A stretch of DNA of 64,000 nucleotides from Dipetalonema caudispina (lineage: Eukaryota; Nematoda; Chromadorea; Rhabditida; Onchocercidae): positions 112,422 to 176,421 of the forward strand of contig JABVXV010000111.1 of the NCBI GenBank assembly GCA_013365325.1. The letters are read 5' to 3'. A program made the translations under genes and the position numbers. The notes below the pieces were generated by a model. That model saw nothing but the letters and a program-made list of their open reading frames with translations. It made no database searches and was not told the origin of the DNA. Of this stretch, positions 52,888 through 64,000 are shown in pieces (within the stretch, counting starts at the first letter, position 1; each line of letters starts with the position of its first letter).

Positions 52888-55800
52888 ATGTTTCGAATCT
52901 TACAGGTATAAAATTTTACATCGATATGATCTTTTACAATAAATAGCGTCTTGCAACATAGATATTACATCCATATTATTTCTATCGAACGAACTAGACG
53001 ATAAATTCTATATTCTTGTATAGCTTTCTGTAAAATGTGATTCGTTATAGTCCTCTGCCTAGCCTCTTCCCTTTCCAATTCACTTCATCTTTTTTACTTT
53101 AAAAAAAAAGAACTTTTTTAAAGTTCTCACTAATTCCTAACACTCCCGAAATTCAGACTCCTTGGTGGCGCTTTTGAGGCTTGCTTTTTGGTCTTTTAGT
53201 TTTTAATCACGTTCGTTGAATAACGAGTAGACTGATAATTTAGTAACTGTTTCGGTTTCAAACCTGCATTTTCTTTTTACTTTTACTTTTGCTGATCTGT
53301 AATATATTGGCATCGATTTGTTGATTTAGTTTCATTTCTTCAAACAGTTCCTGCTTCTATTTGGTTGTCCAAATTCGAAACAAAAATTTGCAACTCTTCT
53401 TTGTATTCCATCTCCTTTTGTTTCATTCTTCCTATGGCGATTGATTTCTTTTCCAGTACATATTCCTAGATTGTTGTCTGTTGTCATCTTGAGATTTTCT
53501 ACATTGTGCTCTCCAATTCCTCTTGAAAAATCAAACAGTCGCCGATATTTATGAGTGAAAATTTCAGTTATAATTAGTTTTTTAATTCATATCATCAATC
53601 TAGCATTATTTTCAGGGGTCTTTGTCTAGATTTCAGCAGGCTTTATGGCTTTCACGTCCAGCTTCTAGCTCGTCTTATAGGATTTCACAATGCTTTTGTC
53701 AGATTCCTCATAGAATCAGTGGCCCGAGTCCCAGTCTTTTACGTATTTGTGAAGCTGGAATCAGTAAACAAAATTTCCGTCGAAATAAAGGATCTTCACA
53801 GTAAGTTTGATATCTTTGATATCTTTCTCATAACAAAAAAAGGAAAAAAAGAGTTAAAAGGAGGAATCAAGAAAATTAAATGAAAAGCAAGGGGAATGAT
53901 AGATCAGTTTTGTTGGAGTACATTGCTGCTTTTACCAAGAATTATATTTGTTCTGGAACTATTTTCTGATTCAAAGCGGTATGCACTTACTTTCTTTGCT
54001 TTTCAGCAGTGCTGGTCGGAAATCACCTGGAAGTGGTTTCCTCATACTATTGTTAGTGGTAGCTGCTGGTGGAGGTGCTGCATACTACTGGTATAGCTAA
54101 TTATTCGTTTCATCAGGATTTAGTTTACCTCCTTGTTATCTAATAATGTCTGGTCTCGAAAGTGGAGAGACAGCCATGCATAGGTATGCTGAAACATCAT
54201 TCGTGAGGTTCGACTAATCCGTCGACCACTGCTTCGATTGATGTCCACGGAAAGCACAGCGTAACCTTATCAAGTATCTCAGCGTTCTGAAGCATAAGGG
54301 GATTATTAGTTCTGCTGAACTTTGTCTATTCCTAATCTGATGTTGGTTTTCTCGACTTCATGTTTGAATTTGTTAAATTTCAAATCAGCAAGTCTTTTTT
54401 TATCTTAAGGTACTTCGAAAATGAAGAGAAAAAAAGTGGACATAAGACGGATTTCTTGTTAAAAACAGCTCCATCACCGGCATCGACACCAAAAGTTCCT
54501 GCGCAAACAAAAAGCCAAGAAAAAGAACCCACATCCCAAACAGTACAGCATGAAAGTTTGTATTTATAGAATATATATTTAAAAGAGAAGAATGCTATCT
54601 ACCAAAATTCCTTTACCAGTTTTTTGTTGATTTATAATCCTCTGTTAGCAAGAGTATCAAATTCATTTGATTCTAATTCATACTTTTTGTACGCATCAGA
54701 TCTTAGCCGCTCCTCATATAAATCTGACATATTATAAATGCTTGAGAAAGCTAGTGAAAATTCCACTCATTGTTTTGATTTTCAGCCATAGAAAGGATGT
54801 TGAAGGCATCTTTACAGTCTGCCATTGAAAAAGTACATTCAGCAACGGAAGCAAAATACAGAACAGTCGATACTATAAATGAGCATACGCGTGTGATGAA
54901 ACGAACGATTGATGAAGGCGAAGTTAGTCGTGGTTTTGATGTACATATTTTCTGTATTTGTAGAGAATAGCGTTTCAGTGGTTATTGTATTTTTTTAGAA
55001 AGGAGATTGGACGCAAGTGACAAGTGCACTCCAAAAAGTCGATAGAGCCGCGAATAATGATGCTGAGGAGGAGAACGATGCGAGAAATTATTTGGATAGC
55101 GTTAGGAAGGTTGGTCATCGCAACTTGTAATAGATTTTTATTGATCTGGAAACTTCCCCTGGATTTTATCAAACTACTTTGCTTCATTTTGGAACGGAGT
55201 ATGAAGGTTTTACAGATAATCGAACAAGGAGAAACAACTGAACTGACTCGCAATAATCCTTTGCTGCAAAATGCTCGTGAAACTATCTATAAACTTGATC
55301 GGCAGCTTGATGAAATGAATTTGATAATCAAAAAAACTCGTGATGAAGGCCGTATTCTCAGTGAATACAAAGATTTGATTGATAAAAGCCGGAAACAGTT
55401 TGCATCCGAGCTGAAATCAGTTCTTCCTAATGTTGATATTCATGCGCAAGGTTAATTTCCTGGGGATTCGAGAAATTTTGGGTAGTTAGGAATGGTGGAA
55501 AAATCGAGTTTATCATTTTCGAAATTAATTGGACATAATGTAAGATACAGAATAGTCGGCAATCCTTTTTAACTATGGTAATGAATTAATAAACTTGGGT
55601 CGTTTTTATACCACAATTTTTAGAACCAAATGAGCTTCAGGATTTCAGTCGATTTCCAATTGCAGATTCCAAGTTAAACGAAGAAGAATTGAACGCGTTA
55701 ATTGCACATGCACATTTGAAAGTGGATCAGTTAAGGAAACAGCTTGCTGAACAGCAGGTATGCTTTTTTCTGCTTTGTATATATTTCTCCAATATCCTGT

Positions 55801-58053
55801 AGATGTCGTTTAGGTCGGGATTCTGATTGAAATTTTTTCACTAACGAGATTCGCTTTTAGTTTTTAACTTATAGTAAATCCGGACTCCGTCTGCTGTCTA
55901 TCACATATTAGTTTCAAACTTATGCTTTAACGACATCAGGCGTTGCTATTTCTGAATTGCAGTACAGGCTTCGATGCGTAAAATTTGATATTTTTGTTTT
56001 TTTGCAAAATTATGACCAGAAGATGATTTTATTTCTTAGGTTCGCGAAGAGCAAAATATTGCAAATGCTTTAGAAGAACAAAAAAGATCTCAAAGTAAAC
56101 TAACCGAGGAGGAAATAAATCTAAAAGTGCAGGCACTTCGTGAAGAAATCCAATCAGAAGCTGAGAAAATGGTAAGGTTCAGATTGTTGATTCATGCTAT
56201 AATTTATAGCTTTTTGTTATCGTTTGTGAAGCTCTACAAATTTCAGTTGTCCACTCAGAGAAAACTCTGGGAAGCTGAACTGGAAGAAAAGCTACAAAGA
56301 GCAGCTGCTGCTCATTCGGAACATATTGAAGAAGTTGTGCGTGTGCAAAGAAGTCTTTTTGAAATTGAAGAGAAACAAAAGGTTGGCTTTTTAAAAAGCT
56401 TCCTGATGTGAAAAGAAAAATCACTTTCAGGTGGCTGGGATGGTCGTCAGTAATCGAAATCCGTTTTTTTCATTATCACTTTTTTTTTCAGTTCTACGGA
56501 ATCCGCATTTTGATTTTATTTTAGATTGAAGAGGCTATTGTCGAAGAGCGTTCTCAACTTAGCAAAGAGTTAGCAGTTGCACAAGGTAAACTAGAGGGAA
56601 TCGAAACTGCTTTGAAGTCACGAACTTCACAGGTGCTTTTTCTCTGAAAATTTCAAGAAATCAGTTTTTGTATTGAGAAAGGAGTACTAGCACATTTATG
56701 GTCGGTAAATTCGATCAGTAGAGACCTTTTAACTCTTTGTGTGATGAATGAAATGCATCTTTATATTAAGTTTGTTACAACTTGTCGATCTTGTTTAATG
56801 CGCAACCATTTGCCATTCACTTACCATTTATTGATTAAACTATTAATGTGCGTTTGGTTTAACTTTCCTGACAAATCGCGGCTTATCGTGTTTCTGATTT
56901 GCTTTGAGCTTCTGTGAGACAGTTAATGCTGTACTTTGAGTCAAGCCATTATCAGTCAGACCTTCTTTATGATTCAGTACGCACTCGAAAACGAGATGAA
57001 TTACAAATCTTATTTCAAAATAATTGCAAGGAAAACAATTACTTATCTTTCTCAGTTACAAATTTTTTAAAGGATGTCGAAAATCGTCGCGCTAAGCAAA
57101 TATGGATTGCATCTCATAATTTGATCGATTCCGTGATACATGGACGAAGAAGTGGTAGTGATGATGATGCACGCCGTAAACCACTGGCAACTGAGGTAAT
57201 TGAATTATTTTTTACTTTTTCAGTATGATTCGGTTACAGTTATTAGTAACCTTCTATAAACTTCCTTCATGGAAAAGTATTTTATAGCTTCAATTGATTC
57301 GGGAAGCTGACAGTAATGATGAATTTGTGGCGTGTCTGGTTAATGCACTTCCAGATGAAACTATATATAATGGTGTATATACTGAAGAAGATTTGAAAAC
57401 AAGATTCAGCAAGGTGGTCGTTTAAAATATACACAGTTAATTCATGCTTTGAATCTTACATCTATTCATTTTTTACACTCAGTTTTTCAGCTATACAAAA
57501 TTTGTCGCCGAGTTGCCAAAATGGATGAAAGCAATGTCGGGGTATTCCAGTATGGTTTATCATACCTGCAGAATGCGATGTCCTTCGATCCTCCTGAGAA
57601 ATTTGCAAAAATGGTAACGACCTTTTTTTTTTCGGAGTGTGGCCTTAAAATGAACTTTTACCTAGTGGATTCGTTGCTTACTGGGACAGCCACCAGCCTC
57701 TTTTTTTCTCTCTCGTAAGAAGCAATATGAGATTGATTATGTCACTGCATTTTCAATTATGCAGAGGATAAAAATCAGTTAACTGTCAAAGTTAAATCCG
57801 GTTTCGCTATATATTTCAGGGAAAGTTTGATCCTATGACCTTGGATTCATATGAAATATTATCAAGAGCAAAAAGTTTTGTCGCAGAAGGGGATCTGAAT
57901 TCGGCGGTACGGATTTTACAACTTTTGACTGGTCCAGCAAGATTTGTAGCACGTGATTGGATAAAGGATGTACGGGCACATCTTGAAGCACGCTTCATTG
58001 CTGAATTACTTGTCGCACATGCCGCTCTCAATAATTATTCATCTGTATATTGA
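52888..58053 (+). CDS. immt-1: MICOS complex subunit MIC60 / mitofilin, 682 aa
   Basis: Fifteen exons in phase: 52888-52905, 53616-53800, 54007-54090, 54410-54555, 54786-54940, 54999-55109, 55216-55450, 55624-55757, 56040-56171, 56247-56381, 56525-56632, 57073-57195, 57288-57413, 57491-57613, 57820-58053. MIC60 is an inner-membrane protein that shapes crista junctions. The protein starts MFRILQGSLSRF, a basic Arg/Ser-rich mitochondrial presequence. One membrane segment follows near residues 78-97 ([19 protein letters not shown]), then a Pro/Thr/Lys linker, a long coiled coil through exons 5-12 (for example [12 protein letters not shown] and the block ending [17 protein letters not shown]), and the C-terminal mitofilin domain ([15 protein letters not shown], the [12 protein letters not shown] block, [24 protein letters not shown]). 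Length is close to that usual for nematode homologues. The ATG lies about 30 bases after a TTTCAG acceptor. The 18-base coding part of exon 1 and the AAG acceptor of exon 12 are the least certain points. Confidence 0.92.
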
Positions 58054-59670
58054 TTTAACATGCTAGCAGAAAATTAATTCATCGCTGATTAATTTTTACA
58101 TGGATTTGGATTTGAAATAAGCCTTAGTTTCAAGCAACTTTTAAGTATCAGATATGAGGAGATATTAGGGAGAGGTAGCGTTGACAACGAGGATGGTTTA
58201 TGGCGATAATCAGATGGAGTTGTGTCATTTGTAGAAAGAAATTCCATTTGTTATTGATTATTTGATTATAATTCTACGGTTATCTTATCTCTGGGAATGA
58301 GTTTACAGTGACGATTCCCTTCCGAAATATCTGTGGATATATCTTTGTTTTTCAAATGCTACTTGAAGAGTGACTAAAATTTTGGTTGTAATTAATCGAG
58401 ACCCATATAATTCAACCACTTGGAAGTAAGACCATTGTTTATCTCACATTTCTCACTCTGTGACTATTATTAGTGTTGTTGTTATTCCTTATTCTGTATC
58501 GTAGGTCACGAATAAATAAAAAGGCAGTTTTTGTTGTCCCTGGGTTTGCTTGCAATGATTTCAAACGTTTTGCAGAATCTCACTTAAAACTTATTAGAGA
58601 TTTCAAGGTTTCTGAGAGAAATTGGTGCTGGGCCAATAAAGCTTTCTGTTGTTCACCAAACATAACTAACTTAGGTTCTTGGGCTTATTGTATTTTAATT
58701 TTTAGGTTAATGTTTTGTGGTTAGATGGCTTTTGGTTTGACCTCAAAGGTTATAATCTTTTTCTGTGCTTGAAACTTCTGAAATACTCGTTCCGGTATGC
58801 TTTGTCATTGCCTGATCTTCGCCACTTGCTGTTTTGATAGTGTGAGAGGTGTTCAGTTCGAAATTTATAGGGGTCGTCTGTTCGTCTGAAACCCGAGTAT
58901 TGACGTGCTTAAACTTCTTGTTTGATGGCTTCTTCGTTCTTTATGCATAGAAATCACGGTTTCCAGTGAAACTGATTAATATTTTTTCTCCTAAAAAAGC
59001 AATGGTAATAACCGGTAGTAGCTGGAAAAATATAAGTCGCTGAGATCGGATTCAAAATCATACTGGCATAATTGATAGCATAGAAGTAACGTTAGCGCAA
59101 TTAAAGAAAAACGAAGAATTTGCATAGCAAGAATGTACACAGGTCACACAATAATTAAATTAAGTTCTTAAAATTTTAAGTTTGCTCATAATCACTATGC
59201 ATTATCCAATGTTTTCTTTTTTTTTTCAAATGGCAGACGATTTCAGTATCACCGGTGTGCTTTGTATTGCTCGAGACCTGAAATTATGGTTACTTTTTGA
59301 GAAAACGTTTGTGCAATCATAATTTTAACCTCAAATTTTGACAATTTCAAGTCCATTCTTCGCATAAATTTCAACAGTACTATCAACTACCATTTATTTA
59401 AAAGTAGACAAGATTCAGTTTTAGGAGCCAAACTTATTTTCTTAATTTGATACTATGTAGTGCATGTTCTAGTAAAATAATAGATGGGACACTCAATGGT
59501 AGAACCACCTCATGATGAATAGTTTTTTTTTTTTTTTAAACCTTTGCTAGTCTTTCGCAGGTGGAAATGGTTCCGTTCTTTTAAAACGCAATAAGAAAAT
59601 CGTTGGAAACTAACAATTTTGATTTCTAGGCAAAAGATTTTCCGTTCTTTTGAAATAAAGATTATTGTCA
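58054..59670. other. Convergent spacer between MIC60 and the GPCR
   Basis: AT-rich 3' flanks of two genes pointing at each other. No additional exon chain seen. Confidence 0.55.
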
Positions 59671-62600
59671 TTACCTTGAAGGGCCGTATTTACTGGTAAA
59701 ACTTTCTTTCCGCATTACAGAATGCAAAGTACGGAAACGGCAACACAGCATTTCGCGAATGGGTATACGAAATTCACGATTATGTTTACAATAAATCAAT
59801 GGATTCATTAGGCTGAAAATGTATTCTTACTCTCAGGTTGAAATGAAGAATAAAGCAAAGAGGGTATCTAAGTTTTGGATTACGCCATTATCGTCTTCAA
59901 ATATTGCATCTCTTATCTCACAGTTTCAAGCTTTCCCTTCACTATTTGTGGTTCCATTGTAATTCCTCCCCAGATAAGACGTTATTTCAAACTCTCCCCT
60001 CTTATATCTATGAGTTTTCAGGCTCACTAGTTAGATCAAAAAAGGTGATTTTTCTTTTATTTAGTGAATTTTTTAATAAAAGTACTGATAATAAAACAAA
60101 CAGCTGACAAACCTATTTGAATAACCAAGCCAAAGTGCCAGATGATCCAACCAACTTGGCGGCAAGAGTCCCTGGGGTTTCAGGAGTGCCAACAGAAAGA
60201 ATGGTAACCAGCATATCACAAAAACACTCATCATTATACCGAGCGTCTTACGTGCTTTTCCTTCACTTTTTTCTTGAAATTTATTAGTATGTACCTAGAA
60301 AATTAGTTTTCTTAATAATAAATCCTCAATAAGACATAAAATCGTGGTCTTGTCTGGCCGGGAAGACGCACTTAGAAGATTGGAATGATCATGATACAGA
60401 CAATTGTAACGGCTTGAAAGCGTTTCTTCTGCTTCATATTATCACGGAAATCCAACTAAGAATGACAGAATCGGAAGAATTATAAAAAACGAGTACTATT
60501 TTACTTCAAACCAATTTTTGATGAGTGGAGAATTCGATATTTTACAGGTATATTGCTCAAGAAAATTCAAATTGTTTTTATTTGCCGAGATTAGGCGTCA
60601 TATCATTGAGTTCATTGAAGTTCCTTAATTAAATCATTGCTATTAAGGTACTTCCACTGCAGTGCTGTGGTTTTGTTCAAGGGAGATTGATCCTCGGATG
60701 TTGTAAATCTCGTATGCTTTTAGAATTCAATGAAATAGTTGGAATATAAGTTAATTGCAGTTTAATTAGTGTAGTGGAATTTCATTGAGACTGAAGTTTA
60801 ACTGATGCCGAAATTTTTAAATTATTTTCATTGTTTTGATAACTTTCAACTACTTTTACCTAATTTTAATCAAAAATATTAAAAGAGTAGTTAGAATATC
60901 AAGAACTATACCATTGGTATTTTTTGTAAAATAGCTGAGGGACGATGATGATGATGATGGTGATGATGACGATTACCCCGACTTGACGAATCACTTAGGC
61001 TAGCTGGACTATGTAACTTGGTAAGGCTGGTACCATTAACATTTCCATTTGTTGCAATTGTCAACATACGATCACGTTCAGCTAATCGTTTGGCAGCCAA
61101 CCACATTTTTGCATATAATATTATCATGATACATGTTGGGCCATAAAATGCAATTATTGTAGCATAAATCTGATAAACTGGATTTTGATTGACCTGGAAA
61201 TTGAAAGAGTATATTTCAGCATGCATTTTTGGTGGCTGCACTATGAATCCTTATATACTACAGTAAGTGTACGATTAATACCTAAAACTGGATTGTTATC
61301 TTCTTTATGATGTGTGCAGTATGTAATGTTATAATTTCAAATATCTATTAAAAATTATCTGAAAAACAGTTTATTAATGTGTGTTTAATTAATTAAATAT
61401 TCAACTGCTTTAATTACATCTCTTTTTTTGAAAATGGCACATCTAGCATTTGGAAAAATTAAATTCAAGCTTAGTTTTCCCTCGAAGACCCTTAAGAACA
61501 AATTAATTGCCAGTTACAAGTGACTCGCAAATTACCTGCACGTGAAATGAAAGATTTTCTTTCTTTAAATTAAAAAAATTAACATACTTACAAAGTGATT
61601 CAAAGATACATTTCACATATATGTAGGAATTTGAGTTGAAATAAAAATTATATTTATATTTTCCTTTACGGACTACTTCTAATAACGTATTGTCCTCACA
61701 CTCCTTTGATAAAATGAATGAAATGCCGAAAAGTTGAAAATAGCTTTAAAGCAAAAAGCGATTTAACTTTTAAAAGAACACTTAAACTACGAAATGAAAC
61801 CAGTCGTCTCCAACTTACAATTCTAAAAGACTTTTTCATGAAAGTATGATTTATTGCATGTCTTTTAAACTAAACAAACTTAACAGCGTCCATATCTATC
61901 TGCATGAATGGCTTCCTCTAACTTTATTTTCCGCTTCTTCTTTGCTTTCTTGATATGTTTCATCAATCTAAGGCATCAAGCATACTGAATATGAGCAAAC
62001 ACAACAAAGTTTGTTTGGGAAAATGGATTGGTATTACATTATTGTATCTTTTGTTTACAACTGGAAATAGGAAACAATTTGAAATTTGATGTAGAACTTT
62101 CTTAACTTCATTAAATTACTAGAAGTGTACATCAGTAATTTAAAACGTTTTGAATTAAAGAAGATACTTTTTTTCCACGCCTTTCTACCAACAAATGCTC
62201 TCTCCTTCATTCTTTTCTTGATCTCTCTCTCTCTCTTTTGCATATTTATGAAATTCGAGATTTTTATTGGAATTTTCTTCGAAAACTTGACATCTCCTTC
62301 CTCTTATTTCAATTTCCACTCCTCTTCCTATTTTCTGGTAATTTCAAAAAACTAGAAAAGAAAAGCGCTTTTTAATAGATTCTCCACAAAAAGTTTGTAT
62401 ATATTGTTGAGCACTTGCAGCTGTTGGAATTCGCGGTCTTTGCGACAAAACATTGTAAAATGAAAAACAAAAAAAAAAAGAAGCAATGATGCATAATTCA
62501 TGAGAATGAATTCAATGCTTAGTTCAACCAAAAAATATCATTTACTTTTGTGGTGTACAAATGTACAAAGAATGGTAATCATTTTTTTCTTTTTGTCTTA

Positions 62601-63649
62601 AAATAATGCTTGAATAATTTCATATGATTTTATTATTTGCTAAAGCTAAATAGAAGTCAATTTTTGTATGATATGATTGATTGTTGAGAGAAGAAAGACT
62701 GACTTGACATTTCCCTTCAATATTTTTTGCTGGCCAAATAACAAGTGGTGATATGCTGACAATAAGTGATAAAATCCATACGATGATAACGTAACAGAAT
62801 ATTCGTTGCCGAGTACGCTGCGCGGCATAACGTAGTGGGTGACTAACGGCGCAATAGCGGTCGACACTTATCATACATAAATTTACTATGGAAGCTGTAC
62901 ATAAAGTTAAATCTGCTGACGTCCAAAATCTACATACCTGCAACTGATATTACTTGGTCGTTCCTTGATTAATTTTTTGTTCAAGGAATCGAGATTTTCG
63001 TTTGGATGAAGTGAAGACGGGTTGAATGTTTTATGTCTGAATACCTTTTCCTGAATGACTCTACAAAACTGCATGCTTAGGAATCCGTATGTTGATCACT
63101 GATATAATTTTTCATCAACAATTCCATCTATGGCATTCATTCTTTAAGTTGAAGCATTCAAACTACGTTTAGTTAATCTAGGAGTTGAGTATTTTTTCCA
63201 CCAAGTAGGGAATTATTACTTGTAGGACCATCGACCAATTTTTAACTTTTTCGAAATTAAAAAGCTCTTACCATTTCACCAAGAATCCAACGATCAGTAA
63301 GCAGGTCAATTAATGCAATAGGCATTACCAATAAACCAACGCAAAAGTCGGCAACCGCCAATGAAACAAACAAATAATTTGCTGGTTGGGTCTTCAATTT
63401 TCGTACCAATAAAACAGCCATAATTACCAATGAATTACCAACTAATGTTGCGACAATCATCATACCAATTAATAAACAAATAATTGCAATTGTTGCTGCT
63501 TTATCAAATAAACTTGATACAGTTATGTCATCCAAATTGTTAAGATTACTGATTACTGCTGCTGTTACTAACGTCGTTACTGTTGTCATTGTCGTTGTCG
63601 CTGCCGTTATTTTTGCTGTAATATCAAAGCAAGTCGCTGATATCATCAT
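59671..63649 (-). CDS. ser-7: Serotonin-type (5-HT7/SER-7-like) GPCR, 405 aa
   Basis: Five exons in phase: 63649-63272, 62937-62704, 61193-60912, 60294-60113, 59812-59671. A rhodopsin-class receptor with seven membrane segments: GNSLVIMAVLL (TM1), SLAVADFCVGLLVMP (TM2), VCRFWTSADLTLCTASI with the amine-binding Asp (TM3), DRY followed by CAVSHPLRY, TM4, YQIYATIIAFYGP (TM5), VICWLPFFLLALL (TM6) and NPLIY (TM7). The KCQVNQNPVYQIYAT stretch, LALWLGYSNS and the C-terminal FRTLH...MRKE...YGPSR pattern resemble insect 5-HT7 as I recall it, so SER-7 is my best assignment; other amine receptors are not excluded. The third intracellular loop carries eight His residues. The N-terminus is Thr-rich with no clear signal peptide. 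The stop codon at 59671 overlaps a good donor (AAG|GTAATG), so an alternative longer C-terminus is possible. TTTATT near 59393 (AATAAA on this strand) could be the poly(A) signal. Confidence 0.85.
60942..60972. repeat. GAT trinucleotide repeat coding eight His in the receptor loop
   Basis: On the minus strand it reads CAT/CAC codons within the third intracellular loop of the GPCR. A length-variable coding repeat. Confidence 0.85.
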
Positions 63650-63721
63650 TACAAATTTTCTTTTTTTCTTTCTAATCCTTATGCAAACGCGCAACGTTAA
63701 CTAAAACAATTTCTGTAACTT

Positions 63722-64000
<279 letters not shown>

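Noticed and set aside
54195..54235. Possible tRNA B box (GGTTCGACTAATCC)
   Set aside because: No matching A box or cloverleaf could be drawn, and it lies in a MIC60 intron.

Overview
The window is eukaryotic genomic DNA, about two thirds A+T. It most likely comes from a nematode, and a filarial/spirurid parasite would fit best. The evidence is split genes with short introns (about 50 to 900 bases) that have GT...(T)TTCAG ends. Splice acceptors also lie a few bases upstream of start codons, as expected for spliced-leader trans-splicing. The gene content agrees: an invertebrate-type lysozyme and a 5-HT7/SER-7-like amine receptor. No bacterial, viral, rRNA or tRNA sequence was recognised. Genus and species cannot be read from the sequence. 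All gene models were joined by hand from splice sites and reading phase; no transcript or database was available.

Layout. 1-22 kb is gene-poor: microsatellites, short tandem duplications and only weak small-gene candidates (2.4-2.8 kb, 19.9-20.3 kb, 21.5 kb minus). 22.05-26.69 kb (+) is a 13-exon gene for an unrecognised Ser/Lys-rich, probably nuclear protein of 536 aa. 26.8-31.4 kb is T/G-rich with only candidate micro-exons. 31.39-33.01 kb (-) is a secreted i-type lysozyme of 149 aa. 33-41 kb is gene-poor, with a possible 41-aa microprotein (38.3-38.7 kb) and two long hairpins (36.8 and 40.5 kb).

41.0-52.3 kb (-) is a cluster of three same-strand genes. In transcription order they are a KTI12-type P-loop protein (52.32-50.18), a Ser/Asn-rich protein ending in a complete APC11 RING-H2 domain (about 48.9-44.93) and a COP9 signalosome subunit 8-like protein (43.06-41.00). 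52.89-58.05 kb (+) is a 15-exon MIC60/mitofilin gene, divergent from KTI12 with under 600 bases between the two start codons. 59.67-63.65 kb (-) is a five-exon serotonin-type GPCR of 405 aa. A long AAT/ATT microsatellite follows and runs off the window end.

The recognised genes are mostly housekeeping functions: tRNA modification via Elongator/Kti12, APC/C and COP9 ubiquitin control, and mitochondrial crista structure. An innate-immunity/digestive lysozyme and a neuronal or muscle amine receptor lie on either side. Nothing in the sequence shows that they work in one pathway, although APC11 and CSN8 both act in RING/cullin ubiquitin ligase systems and are adjacent here.
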